Made by a program: the position numbers and the translations under genes | Shown: piece after piece, positions 36,001 to 49,700 of the stretch | Layout: the number at the start of each line of letters is the position of its first letter | Numbering within the stretch: the stretch's first letter is position 1 | Notes under the pieces: model-generated | What the model saw: only the letters and a program-made list of their open reading frames with translations | Told to the model about the DNA's origin: nothing | Databases searched by the model: none | Source of the DNA: Allodiplogaster sudhausi | Taxonomy: Eukaryota > Nematoda > Chromadorea > Rhabditida > Diplogasteridae | Assembly (NCBI GenBank): GCA_945643635.1 | Contig: CALZFC010000040.1 | Span: forward strand, 3,211,001 to 3,275,000 | Reading direction: 5' to 3' | Length of the DNA stretch: 64,000 nucleotides

Positions 36001-39000
36001 AGAACTTCCCCGCCGACTTCATCGCAGAGGGAATCGACCAGACTCGTGGATGGTTCTACACTCTTCTCGTACTCTCCACCGCCCTCTTCAACAAACCGCC
36101 TTTCAAGGTAACAACTACATTCATCCAAATGAACACTGAAATACAAACCGAACTGCTTTTCCAGAATCTAATCTGCAACGGGCTGATCCTGGCTTCGGAT
36201 GGCGCGAAGATGTCCAAGCGGAAGAAGAACTACCCCGACCCTCTCGAGGTTCGAACTCTTCTCATCACATTTCGAGTAAAGAATTCTGCTTGAGGTGGTG
36301 TCGAAATACGGCGCGGACGCCCTTCGTCTCTACCTGATAAACTCTCCGGTGGTGCGAGGAGAGACCCTTCGGTTTCGCGAAGAGGGAGTCCGTGATGTCC
36401 TGAAGGATGTCTTCCTCCCCTGGTTCAATGCCTATCGATTCTTCATCCAGAACGTGCTGCTCTATGAGCATGTTAGTTCTTCTTTCACTTTTATCTCTAC
36501 CAATTGTGTGATGTTTTCACATGCCTATTATTGTTTAGGTGACTGGTGAGAAGTTCGAACTGGAGATTGGGAAGACTAGCAATGTCATGGACTGTTGGAT
36601 CGAGTCATTCACTAGCAGTCTTGTCAAATTCGTGCGTAAGGAAATGTCTGAGTTCGTTTCCTTTTATTTATTATCAAGTTTCTAAATTCCGGTTCTTTCA
36701 TCTGTGTGGTTACGTTTATGTTGAGAATATTGACTCCAACTTGAGATATCACTTGTACGCTGTGGTGACCCCGTTGACTCGGTACTTCGACACCCTCACC
36801 AACTGCTACATTCGCTTGAACCGAAAGCGCATCAAAGTTTATATTTGAGGATGTCGTGTGTTTGCCTTAGGGAGTAAAAGGGTTGCCGGATTCCTGCACC
36901 TCAACCTGATTTTCGAGCACATTTTCACTTTCCCCCACTCCCTGTTTTGGAGGTCACTCCTGAAACCCTTTTATTCCCTGGTTCGTCTCGATGAAATGGC
37001 GTTGTTTGAGGGTGACGAGGACGAAGAAGACCGCCTCCATTCCCTCTCCGCTCTCGGAACCGTGCTCATCACAATCACCCGTCTCATGGCTCCCTTCACT
37101 CCTTTCTTCTGCGACTTTGTCTGGAAGAATCTCTCCAAAGTATCAAGTTCTTTCAATCGTCTATTTCTGGGCATTTCAAACTTCACTTTCAAGATAGTAA
37201 TGTTGAATTTCAGTTCGCACACAGCACCGCCTCCTCAGTTCATCTCGAGAGACTGCCAACGGCAGAGACCGATCTGATCGATGAGGACGTGGAGAGAAGA
37301 GTGCAGGCCATGAGGCAGGTCATCGACCTGGTCAGAGTCATCCGGGAGAGGAATCGCAGGCCCATCAAGGTTGGAGGCATTCTCTCGCTTTCCTTGCTCT
37401 TCGATTACCTTACTGGTCTCCGCAGACTCCGCTCCGCACTGTGGTTGTCATCAATCGAGACGAGCAATTCCTGGCCGACCTCGAGAGCCTCAAGGGATAT
37501 CTTCTTCTCGAGACAAATGTTCAGAATCTCGTTGTCAGCCAAGACAAGGAGAAGTACGGAATCACGCTCAAGGTATATTCCATACAACAGTTTTGATGAT
37601 TCTGGTTTATTAAAATTGATTTGCAACTGCGTGCCGCACGCATAATTCTAAACGTTTCATCATATAGGCGGAGCCGAACTTCAAGTTGCTTGGCGCTCGT
37701 CTGAAGGGAGATCAGAAGAAGGTCACTGAGTACTTGAAGACGAAGGCTTCCGAAGTTGAGCTCGAAGAGTTCCTCTCAAGCGGTTCGTACTTTCTTTTCA
37801 TTCCTCTGTCGCGGATCTGTCTATTGGTGTAATTACTAATTAATTTGGCAGGCAAGCTGACGGTTCTTGGCTTCGAGCTGACGAGTGAAGAGGTTTCTGT
37901 GAGCTACGCGTCGAAGACTGCGGGTGCTGCTTCCTCTGATGGCGGCTTCCAGACTGCGGCCGATGCCAAGGTGGGAATTGACAGGGATAGGAAACCAGTT
38001 TAGCAATTGGGTGGAATGATATTGTACGCACTTATTTTATGCTTGGGTTGTGCTTTGTTCTGTTAGAAAATAATAAACCAATCCTATCTTCTTCCCCCTA
38101 CAGACCATCGTGATGCTTGACACGACGTTGGACGAGTCTCTGGAGAAGGAGGGAGTCCTGAGAGAACTCACGAACCGCATCCAGCGACTACGCAAGGAGG
38201 CCAAGCTAGTCTCCACGGATCCCGCTCAGATCTACGTCCTCCCTCCCTCCGCAAAGGACTCGTTTGTTGCGAAGGTTCAGCATTTCGCTCTATTACTTTA
38301 GTCTGCTCCTCGACTCGAAGTCTTTCTTTTCCAGGTGCTGACTTCGGAGTGCGATCGAATCGCAACTCTCACGGGCACTCCGATCTTCCTGAAAGCTCTC
38401 CCGGCCGACAAAACAGCGTCGGCTACATCGACCACTGACATCCGAGACGAGACTCTTACTGTAAGCATTTATATTCCGAATTATGAATACATTAATGCAG
38501 CTAATTTCTTTATGTTACCGAGAGGAGAGAGAAAGAGAGAGATTTAAAGGAAGTCTCCGGCGAATGTTTGGCCAACAATTCAAAATAGGCATTTGAACCA
38601 TGAAGTGTCCCGCACGGAAGGGACTCTAGCGGCCACTGGCTAAAATATTCCTAGTTCTCTGCCCGTCACGTTTTGGGAAGGCTGTGATCCTCTCATTTCA
38701 GTGCTGCAGCCGTTGCACTCTCTCCACAGAAATTAGTGGCCAAAACATTTCATTGGGTGCTGACCTGTTGAGAAAACTCCTGCCAATGTAGGTTGCACTC
38801 CAATATGCACACTTCCAAGAAGGGCGTTCTCCTTTCCCCGGTTTTGCTATGCACACATCATTTTTTTCAAAATGGCTGGAGTTGGCGATCGAGCGATGCA
38901 AAATAGGAGGGTGCTAAGAACTACAGTAGCTAATTCTCTACCCGTGATATTTAAAATGACTATAATTCTGGAATGATAAGATGAAATTCATTCAAACTTT

Positions 39001-39755
39001 CCCTATCTATGTTTTACGATGAGACGAACTGATCCATGCTTAAAAAATGATATGTTAATTATTCGTCGGAGACCTCCTTTAACTTGCAATGAACGATGGT
39101 GTTTCCCTCCTGTAACTTCGTTCTTTTAAAGCAGGTATCCGGGGAATAATTAATCTAAGTTTTTTTCTATATGGATAAGTTCATCTTGGTCTAAAACATA
39201 TATCCTGAAAGTTTGAGCGATTTTCTTTCATTACATTCTGAGCAATAGTAGCGTCAAAAATAGCGGGTAGAGAATTAGCTACGGTAGGTCAGAGCCGCCC
39301 TCCTGTTTCACATGCTCTCTCGACCGAGCGACAGGCAAGTTTATGAGCGCGCGCATTCAAACTGATTCTCTAGCGCTACTGTACAATGATTCGTCGAACA
39401 CTTCCTTTAACTAAGTTGTGATCAGATGCACCTTGTGAGTGAAGCGGCGAGAACGGAGGGAGGAGAAGCAGAGAGCGTCTGTGTCCTCCACGGTTGGAAG
39501 AAGGCACTCCTCAAGCTCAGGCTGAACGGGGATGCCATCGATTACAACACATTCGTTCATGAGGTAGAGAAACATTTCCAGTGATTGGCTATCGGAAACT
39601 CCTTGTTCGAGTTTTCGAATCTCCTTTGGCAGGTCCGCTCTGCACTGGATTTCTGGGAAGGCAAATTGAAACTGGCTGATTCGACTGGAGAAGTCATCCA
39701 CTCTTCGACTCCCATCGCTTCCCTCGTCAGCAAGACTCTTTCTCTGTCTCTCTAA
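33028..39755 (+). CDS. iars-1: Isoleucyl-tRNA synthetase, cytosolic
   Basis: Class I synthetase charging tRNA-Ile. Twenty-seven exons close in phase to 1159 residues: 33028-33164, 33219-33396, 33503-33645, 33728-33839, 33979-34063, 34188-34316, 34617-34699, 34789-34947, 35061-35246, 35302-35429, 35477-35603, 35652-35725, 35781-35841, 35919-36107, 36165-36248, 36295-36471, 36539-36651, 36746-36836, 37011-37139, 37214-37369, 37426-37572, 37668-37782, 37852-37970, 38104-38274, 38335-38460, 39426-39563 and 39633-39755. The HIGH-type motif is PHYGH (residues 67-71) and the KMSKS-type motif is KMSKR (612-616). The editing domain has [10 protein letters not shown] (about 237-246) and [13 protein letters not shown], where the family usually has HxAP. 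Anticodon-domain text includes [10 protein letters not shown]. An alternative start is 33061 ([10 protein letters not shown]). Length fits animal cytosolic forms lacking part of the vertebrate C-terminal extension. Intron 25 holds a foldback element. Confidence 0.93.
38880..39335. repeat. Foldback element in synthetase intron 25
   Basis: Arms of roughly 190 bases are imperfect reverse complements. For example GTAGCTAATTCTCTACCCG at about 38926 pairs with the sequence ending near 39284, and ATTCAAACTTTC near 38990 pairs with the region at about 39205-39220. The spacer near 39095 is short. Related fragments (TCTCTGCCCGT near 38656, ATTCGTCG near 39061 and 39391) lie nearby, suggesting nested decayed copies. 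There is no coding capacity. Confidence 0.65.
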
Positions 39756-40702
39756 TCAGTTTTATATATCTGCAATATGTCCTGTCCATCTTCCCCGTAG
39801 GTTGACAGAATACCAAATATATTAGACTTTACTTCAATGATGGGTTGGTTTGAGGCCATTGGCCGTACTGAGATATCTCTTCATGATTCACATTATTAAC
39901 TCGGTTTCGAGAGGTTTTCCAAAAAAAAAGTAGAACCAGTCTACTACTGTTTTTATCCGCTTATCTTCGTTTGGTTGTTCATTTGTTGCCCCGTTTCCTT
40001 CGTTAGCCATCCAAACGAATCACGTTTTATAGGATCTTCTTGTTATTGATCACCAGTGTAGCTCTGTTACGGTGATCGTCTTTCTCAAGATAAATTGCAT
40101 ATTTTGTCTTCTTATAGGACGTGTTGTTCTACTGATTGCGACATCGTTTTGTTGGCATAAAATATGTTGTTGCTTACCGTGATTTGAGCGTGAATCTTGG
40201 CAGCAGGGGGTTTCTGCTACCGTGAGCGCGCTGATGAATGCATGGCTTCTATTGAAAACAGTTATCTGTTGTGCAATTACAACATGGCAAGCCGTGGAGT
40301 CGAGACTTTATTCAAAGCAGTAATGCAAGAACAAAACAACTCACCGCTAACGTTACAAGATGCCTACTACTTATGAGACAAAAAATGCCGTGAATCATTG
40401 ATGGCAAGAAATATCTTCGGTGCTTTGGTTGGCAAGAATTTCGGGTGCCTATTTTTTCTATCAGCTGCTTCTCTAGAATTGCTCCAAATAATTACCAATT
40501 TGTATTTTGTTCTTCTAAATTCAAAAGGGCTATTCAAAGGCTGTTCAGCCCTGCTTTATGATAGAAGCGGGAAAGCGGTGGAGCTGTTTATGTCAAGGGA
40601 TAAAGATAGGAGAGAGAGAGAGAGATTAGAAAGAGAGAGAGAGAGATAGGAAAGAGATAGAGAGAGAGAGAAAGAGCGATAAGGGGAGAAAGCAAGGCTC
40701 GT
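39756..40702. other. 3' spacer between convergent genes
   Basis: Spacer between the synthetase (plus) and the ZM-protein gene (minus). Mixed composition with a GA-rich stretch at about 40605-40680 close to the minus-strand stop codon. No supported gene. Confidence 0.5.
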
Positions 40703-41634
40703 TCAAGCGTCGGCCGTGGTGGTGGTCGTGTCGGTTGTGGTCTTCTTCTTGTAGTACTTCGTTGTGACGTGTCTGCAATTACCGTCACAATAATTTGTTT
40801 GATGGTCAAAAACTGTCGTTATTAAACATATTAATCTGCTTTTAGAGCCTTCAGAAAGGCACGAACCGTGAGATGACTCCCGGCTCGAGTGGAGTCTCCA
40901 CAACTCGCTTCTCCTCCTCTTTCAGCAGAGCCATGTCCCTTCCCGGGTCGGTCGCCGTGGACAGCTCCCGCTTGTAGAACACGTCGTGTCCCTTCTGGTC
41001 GTGGTACGCACCCTTTAAGAACACTTTTATGCTTTCTTCGCTCCTTTAAATGTTTATTCATATTTGTTTGTCTCTAGAGATGAACATACATATGTACATT
41101 TCATTACTGAGTCTAGTATTATATGAAAATGTCAGATCATTAGTGGGGTGCGGAGTATCTCTTTGTTGTGGCTGATATCCTGAACACAGCCCTTCCGCAG
41201 TATACCTCAGCGTTGTTCATTGTGTTGGAGATGGATCCCTTTGGCAGACTTTCCGACATCTCGGCACGGCGGTCGAAGGCATCCTTCGAGAAGGAATAGA
41301 GTCAACTCTCTAGCCAATCACTCAGAATCTACTCGGAAGCATTAGCATAGTCATGATTGTTCTGTAAAGGGCTGATAAGCAGCTGTTAAATGGCTGTCTA
41401 ATATCTCTGTCACAGAATACTCTCGAAAGAACTCATTGATGGAGAGACAATCACCTGCGATGACGTGTTCTGGTAGGTGCTCTGCGGCGGAGGAAGGGCG
41501 ATCGGCGCTGCCGTCGTCGTCCTCAACACATTCTCTCCCGTCCTCTTTGACTTCTCTACCCTTATTTTCTCTTTCTATGTCATATCTATCTCTATCTCCT
41601 CTCTCTCTCTCTCTCTTCTCTCTCCCTCTCTCTT

Positions 41635-41667
<33 letters not shown>

Positions 41668-44600
41668 TTCTCTCTCTCTCTAACGTAGTTGTAGTGGTGG
41701 TCTTCTCGTTGCGAGACTTCTCGTAGTTGTAGTTCTTCTGTTCCGAGTAGTTGCTGACCTGGCTGACGGGTCGCGACTCCTCTCGGTGTTCCTGTATACC
41801 AAGTGTGTTGTTTGACTCCTCATTGAGCTAAGCAGTTTTGACCTCATTCCGCGACGTCTTGTAATGCTCGTAGCTCGTTTCTCCTGGCGTATTCGGAGTG
41901 TACACTGGCTGCTGCAACAAAAAAGACTTATTCATCGATTTGATGAAAACTATAATTAATATCAATCTTTTAAACGCATAAATTGAACGCCTCTGCAACC
42001 TGAGTGTAATTGTAAGTGGTGTTGTTGGAGATGGGCTGGTGCTGCACGGGCACTGGCTGAGTAGTGGTGGTGGTGGTGGTGGTGGTCTTCTTCGTGTGCT
42101 GCTCGTCTCTCAGATACTTCTTGTAGTGGTCGCTCGTGTTGTAGTTGTTCGCCGTGTTATTGCTCATCACATTCTGCGTCTGCTGCACGTTGCGACTCTG
42201 GTCATTCCTGAAGCGGCTTCCATGTATGCAGTATGGACAACCTAAGGTGGTCACTTTTGTAGATATGAACGTAGCCGTCGTTCTAATTAAGGATAATTAG
42301 GCTTTCATCACTCTGTCACATGACACTTCGATCGAGCTCTCAATGGAGACCAAGAAAACTATTCTTTGTTCAGTATTGTGGGTCTACCTTGCTCCACACG
42401 GCCTTTTTGACTAATCCCGCTTTCGTGTCTGAGCACCTGTTTTCAATATTAAATTAAACTGAAAACCGCGGAATGTACATATGTATGTAGCATATATCGT
42501 TCTTGGGAGGAAAGTGTTTTACTCTTTATTCCTTGTCGGCTTATTTAGTGCGCCATCAATAAAAAAAGTGTGTGGGAATGAGAAGCAGAAAGTTATGTCT
42601 CAGGATAGATTAGAAAGTGCGGAAGCTGAGGAAAAGATAGCTATTGTGCTTTCCTTGTATGTATGAGCCTCCCATTTGGTTTTAGTGGAATTGTTTTCTC
42701 TTCATTCTTCCTCACATGATTCTCTCTCTCTACCTCTCTCCTCTCTCTTCCCTCTTCTTCAGTATTCCATTATCATATCACTGCGTCTCTCCATGTACCT
42801 CTGGTCGCTGGAGTAAGTGAGTGGTGCGGGTGCATAAACGGGTGCAGCTGGAGTGGTTGTGGTGGTGGAAGTTCGGTTCTCAGAGTGCGAATAGGAAGAT
42901 CTCTCGAAAGAGCGTCCATCGGGACGGCGAGTCTCAGTCTCGTACTGCTCACTGGCCGAGTATGCTGGCCCTCCCGGCTGGCCGGAGACGTCGCGGGTGA
43001 AGTTGGAATAGCGCTGCCCGCCATCTGCCAGTCGTGAGGTGGACGAAGTGGAAACACGGCCCGGAGGGGCATTGGCCACTTGGTGGGAGCGGACGTAGTC
43101 GAGTTGGTTCGAGTTGAAGCCCTGGTTCAGCACGTCCGCCTCGATTCCTCCACGTGGAACATAAGGACGCGGCGGCTAAATGAACGACACTTTCTACTTC
43201 TCAGACTCAGCTCTTTATTCCACACAAAAACACTCGCGGACACTTTGCACAGGAAGCGGACAGACGGAGACGGACACAAACTGCCAATCGACGGGAACTT
43301 TCGACAGGAAACGAAACATTCATTTCAGCGCGGGACACAAGCAACAACTAGTGAATAAGCAATGGTAAAGCATCTCATGCTAGCACATTTTGTTTCTTCA
43401 AAGCGAGACGGTTGAGCTAACGAAAGAAGCGGAGGAAATCCCGAGAGGAATATTATGGCTTACAGTTAGGGTATACGAGTCAGCTACAAGCAGTTCGCCC
43501 CTTTGTCACTGTCTTTGAGTCCGAACCGGAGAATACACTTTGCGTCTTGCGTTTGTCTGAAAGCAGTTGCGAGTTGGAGTCAAATGGATAAGGCATGCGA
43601 TGGCATTCGAGAAGTTTGCATGAAGCGACAGAGGATAAAGCTGCGGGCAATACGAATACTGAGTAATGGAGCAAGAGGCTCAATGCTGGGTTAGTGAGAG
43701 GAAGAGGACGACAGTCGGATAGCTGCGAGTGCGACGAAGGAGAAGCTCAGTCCACGCATCCCTACCACCTGGTCGTGCGCAGTCTGACCTCTGGCATCGG
43801 TGCCTGGCGGACAGTCTGCTGTTGCTGTTGCTGCCAGTTGTTGTTGACTGCCGTGTACTGCGAGGGCGGCGGAGGGACCGGCGGTGCCATCGGAATGGTT
43901 TGATGAGAAGTGTTCTTGCTCTCGGAGCGGAAAGAGCGGTTCATTTCGTAAGAGCCGTCCCCGCGACGCTCCGTCTCGTGCCGCTCAGCGCGCGAGTAGT
44001 TCCCACTGGCCGGATCTCCCGAAGACTCCGTCGAGTGCACCGAATATCCCTGAGCGGGGGACAACTGCAAAGAGGAAAGGCAGGGAAAGAAGGTTAGAGT
44101 TGAAAGGAAGGAAATTTCAAAGGAATTCAAGCAATTGGATTCTTATCACTAATCTATCTATGTACATACATACATATGTACCTCGTTTCAGTGTTATGGA
44201 AATTATTCACTTTTTATATTCATGTGGGTGGGAAAAGCAGTTTGCATGGGAAGAATATCATGCAGTGGAAGTGCCGAGCCGGGATTAGGTAATATAGCGG
44301 GTAGTTTATACTAACTATGGAAGAGAAAATTCTTCTATCCCGCTCGGGTTGAATCTACATGCTATAGATAGGATTGAAACGACTCATGCACCTTTTTTTT
44401 GTCGTTGCAAGTTTGCACTGACATTACAAGAAAATAATTGCTCGTATTTGAAAACGAACAATTATGATTATAATAAATATGTGAAAACTTGTTATTAAAA
44501 TATTTAAAGCTAACCTGCGTGTTGGGCCGGGTAGCTGGCTGAAGCTGTTGGTATCCATTGCTGCTGCCGTTGACATAGCCAGTCTGGCTCGGCTGGTATT

Positions 44601-46728
44601 GCTGTTGCTGCTGGGAGAAGTTGTTAGAGCTCGTGTTGTAGTTGCTCTGCTGGAACTGCTGTTGCTGCTAGAACCAATGCACATTTCTTTCGTTCTTAGA
44701 TGCTTTAGAAAACTGGACGTACAAGCTACAGAGATACCTCTTGAATATTAACAAAACAAGGAATCGCCTCCTGAGGAATGAGAAGTGAACTAACCCCATC
44801 GATTCTCGGTTGCGGAGAGTGCGCGGGTGCCTGCGCCCTCGTCTGCTGGTTGGCCTGGCGGCCCCACACATTGTGAGTGTACTCTGCCCGGTTAGACCAC
44901 TCTGGCGGGCGGTCCGGCTCCACCTAATCGAGCATTTATTTCATTTCGGAGAGACTTGAAGCCTGTAACCAGAGCGTTTTCCATCTCAATTATCACATCT
45001 AAATAAGCTTAATATATTTTGCCCTTGTTTAAGCGTAAACTTGGGATTTCGTGTAATTGCTTAATGTGAACAGCTGATGCGAAATGGCTGTCAGAGTGTC
45101 TTTTCGCCCTTTAAACTTGTCACCGTTTGATCAAACAGAGGTTTTGTTGGTGCCAAGTGGGCGTGTAACGGAGATCTTGAAGTTGAAGAGGCTACGAGGG
45201 AGTGGGAGAAAGAATATCGTGCAACACATTTCTTTGCACCTGGGAGAGAGGATGAGAGAACCAAGTATCATGATAATGGGAAAACAGAGAGTAGACAGTA
45301 AAGTACTGAGCTATAGCACATATATGTGTTGGCATGCATCCCAGCTATTTTAGTCTTTCACATTTAATCTATCGGATACGGAAAAAAGGAAGCGAATTTA
45401 TGAGAGGGTTTCCATAGGTAAGATCTAGCCGAGGAGGACCTTGGCGGATGCCGGGAGATTCAAGTGTTGCTCGGTCTCAAAGGCTCGTCTCTCCCACGCA
45501 TTCTTCCGCTGGTCCACATTCCGCTTCCAATTCGGCTCGGATTGATAGATCTGAATAACGGGAGGGTAGACAGAGACGGGAAGAGAGAACAAAGTCAAGG
45601 AATCGAGTCAAGCGCCGGCGCATTCCGTGGGCAACAACCAAAGTGAACGAGCAAAACAAGAGTTAAATATTTCGATTGAATGAGTATTTAGGCATTATTT
45701 GGACAACAAAAATGTCGAAATATTATTCTCCGGTGCAGAGAGAAAGCGTGCGGTAGAAGCAGTGCTGTGCCGCTCCTTGCTCTGGTCATGCACGGATAGG
45801 GACCGTTGGTGCTGCCATTCAACACGTGGAGGTGGTGTTACGTTCAAGACACACAGAAGGGTTGTGAGGGTGGGTTAGAGGGTCTTCACAGCGAGAAGCA
45901 CCTCGGGTCGATCGAGGCGGGGGTCGGAACGATGCTTCCATCGCTCGGACTTCTTCAAGGACTTGTCAGACCAATCGGGGATCGTCTCTATCGGACGGAC
46001 TCGCAACACATCGTCATTCAGAAGAGTCGCAATGGTCACCTGGAAAGCAGCGGAGAGAGAGAGAGAAAGACAGAGTAAGATATGGAGAGAGCAAGGAAGA
46101 GAGAGAGAGACATGCAACGGACTCGGACTGATGTTGCTCTCCGTTGCTACCCTCTGAATAACATTGACTAGTGAATCTACTGCAAGTGCATCCAGAGTAA
46201 TCATATTCAGGACAGATGAACGAACGATTACTCCACAGAGAGATAAGGCAGGTGGACAGGGTAAGAAATGAGGGAAGCCTAAGCAGAGTAATGGAGAAGC
46301 TCGCTGACCTGCTTGTCGGTCTCAGCCTGGCGGTATCTCCAGACGTCGGTTTGGTGAGAGGGCGCAGAAGAGGCGCCGGGCGGTTTCTTGGCGGAAAGAG
46401 AGAAAGTTGGCGGCGAGGCCGGCCGCTCCTGACGCTCCATTCTGAGGTGATCGCGGCGGAGGCCCGAGGAGGGCGCGAATGAAGTGCCGAAGTGGCCGGG
46501 GGGAGGAGGCGGAGCAGGCCGAACCTTCTGGTTCGACAACGTGTCTCCCACCTGCCAGAGATACGAGGTGCCAGAGAAAGAGAGAGAAAGGGGAGGAAGA
46601 GGGGACACAAGGAGGAAACAGTAAAGAGGCAATTGAAACTGGGAAGAAGAGTGATGAAGCAGTGCCCGTAAAGTACACAAAGAATTCTCTCATGCCACGG
46701 TAATCCGGACGGCGAGGGCGGATGAGGT

Positions 46729-46778
<50 letters not shown>

Positions 46779-49700
46779 TAACGAGAGAGAGGAGGAGAGA
46801 GAGAGGAGGAGAGAGAGAAGAAGAGAGAGTGAGAGAGGAAGAGAGAGAGAGGAATTGAGAGAGAGAGAGAGAGAACAATGTATGCAAGGGGAGAAAGAAA
46901 TAGAGTAAATAGCTGGAGAAAGAGAGTCTGTAAGATTGTAAGAGAAGGATATTGAGATTGTAGCTGAAGGAAACAAGAAGGGGGTTCACCATTGAATGAG
47001 TCAATCTGGGTGTTGCTATAAACCGCGTGGAATAAATGCAATTAGACTTGCGATCGGAAGAATAGTTGAGCTGTACGAATAAACAACAATAAGTTTAAAA
47101 AAAATTATAAAGTGCTAGGCAGATGAGGATCCTAAGGCTTGAAGGAGTTTAAAGATGCGTTCAGTCGAACCAGCAACGACGGATCGACTCCGTCAATGTT
47201 GGGGGCGACGAACGCGTTGCACGGGTCGCGCGGATCCGCCGAATACCGTGGCCGGAGTCGGGGCGGATCCGGGCCGTGTCCATGGTAAGGGCCGTACATT
47301 CCAATCTCACCGGTACCGTAGTCCTGGCCGAACTCGGTGCGACTTGGCTGGCTAGGCGACCTTTGTTGTCTACTCGAGTAGTAGTACTCGTAGTCTCCCG
47401 GGGCTCCCTCGATCTGGAGTCCCTTCGTGTAGTCCAGGCCGCCCAGTTCGTAGCCACGGTCAACGGGTGGACTGCAGAGGGGAGAGAGAGCGTCCTCCCT
47501 CAGTGCCCCTCTTCCCTCCCTTACCCGCTGTGCCGTCGACGTGGCCGATTGCGGGCGACTTCGTAGTAGGCTGGCCCCGAGTCGGTCGAGTCCTTCGTGT
47601 GCACGAAGGTCCGACTCTTCTCTGCATACTCTCGCGCCTCTTCAGCCGCACCCTGCAAGGCATCAGAAGGAAAGAAGAAGAGGGACTTGGAGAGGAACAC
47701 GAGAACGAGGACCAAGTGACCAGGGACATCCCACCAAACTAGCACACCTTTCTACACTATGTACTCATTCCCACAGAGACACGTGACAAGATCGGGAGAA
47801 AGGGGAACTAATGGATGGGATGTAGTACGGTAAGCAGTACTCACAAGGGGCTGGTTATAGTAGGCCTGTGGAGGCACGGGGTCCGCTGGCGTATTCGAGT
47901 ACTCTCGACCCGGTGTTCGGGAGCGGGCCCGCTCCGACTTCTCTCGCGCGTACCTCGCCCACGCGGGCTCCTTCAATTCTAGTGAGAGTCAGGGCGAGGA
48001 ATGCAAAAGGAGAAAGTTTGGTTGATGTGGTGAGTAAAAGCATTTTACAGTTACGTATTAATGACAAGACAAGGTCCTTCTTCTTACACAAGCGTATCAA
48101 TATCTCCGTCACTGAATTGGTAAATGATGTGTCCTCTCAATTTGGTTTTATTTCATTTTATATTTTCCTATTTTTGGAGCATGAGAAATTGCAAAAAGAA
48201 TAGAATAGAGAGTGATTGGTTTGCCTGCTGGGGCTGCACTTTGGGTGTCTCAGCACGAGCAATCTTCTCTGCAAAGTTCTGGCCGAAGGTGTCTTGTCTC
48301 TCGTTGTGGATCTCCTCGAGCACCTGAAAGCGGTCGAAGAATTGCAAGTCAAGCTTATTTCTTGGTGAAGGCGCAACTCCCTAAACATTGAAATGATTTA
48401 ATTAGAGCAAACCTTGGATCTGCTAGGGTCAAAATGTTTCTCTGCTGGAGGAGCAGGCAGAGGGATGGCTCCGCCGAGCTGGTCTCCAACCTGCTGCTGG
48501 AACTGCTCTTCGGCTGTTTCCCTCAAATATTTCATTTTTTTTCATTTTTTTAAACTTTCTGTTGGTGTTTTGAAAATATTTGAAAATATAATAAACTTCC
48601 CTTGCCAAAGAATTCTTTTTGTTTTCAGCCTTCGGTTTGTAACGGTCAGATTAGCCGAGAAGCCGTACTTTCGCATTGTCTTTGGCAATTTCATTCTTGT
48701 TCAACTGGTTTCTTTCGGTGTCTTCCTTCAGCCTGGTACTCCCATCAGTGCGGAGGAGGAAGCAATAGAAAGATGAGAGAAAGGGCGAGTTCAGGCAGAA
48801 ACAGAGAGAGAAACTCAGAGCGAATCCTAAGAAGACAATAAATTGTAGCAGTGAACGGCACAGTTGTCTGCTGTCCTTGTATTCCCTCATTCTGAGAGAT
48901 CCTTCAACGAGCTGTGAAGCAAGGCCAAGATTCAAAACTATGTACATTCAAGATCAGCATCCATCCTGGCAAACACTGGAGCAAAGCATGAGAGTGACTG
49001 CTCTACAGCGTGATCTCTGTCAACATCCTCTTATCACCTGGTCGCAGTGTAAATAAACAAGATTTTACAGAGTATATGCGCTTTTCTTGTGCCTTGTTCC
49101 TTGTCTATTTTGCTCATGCTCTGGATCTTCAGATATTTTTTATTCCTCGCCAAGCTGTATATTTCAGCATATAAATGAAGGTAGAGCAGCGTTAATGAAT
49201 TACTGCCTTCTGCTTTCGCTCCTGTCGCTCATATCTCTCTCTTTCTCTCTCTCTCTCCCCTCTCTCTCTCTCTTCCTCTCTCTCTCACTCTCTCTGTCTC
49301 TCTCCCGCTCTCTCTCCTTCCCTCTCTATCTGTCTCTGTCTCTGTCTCTCTGTCTCTATCTCTACCTCTACCCCATAACACGTGGTCGTGTAGCTTCTCT
49401 AATTTGCAACCATACCAAAAGCTTAATTTTAAATTTTCACTTTTTTAAGCTAAATAATGGAGCTTGCCTGAGGGGTTTTGACTGTTTCGAGAGCAAGGGA
49501 AGATTGAGACATGTTGATTATGCGTTTGAGAGGAGGGAGGCTGTGTAAAGTAAGAGGGAGAGAAACGAGGAAATGAAAATGAGCGAGAGAAATAGAACGA
49601 AGACGAAAGAGAGGAGATGAAGAGAGCACGAGAAGCTAAGAGCCTGGTTAAGTGAATGAGGGGAAGAAACGAAAACAGAGACCTCTGGAAGATTCTTCCG

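Noticed and set aside
36858..37010. Extension of synthetase exon 19 upstream ([10 protein letters not shown]...)
   Set aside because: No acceptor in the required phase. The GAG acceptor at 37008-37010 gives the expected KGDEDEEDR join.
46014..46976. 320-codon minus-strand open frame
   Set aside because: It runs through a (GA)n tract. Only the part at 46309-46551, in another frame, is a supported exon of the ZM gene.
47155..47566. Plus-strand open frames opposite ZM-protein exon 7
   Set aside because: Shadows of the minus-strand exon 47171-47471, which joins in phase on both sides.
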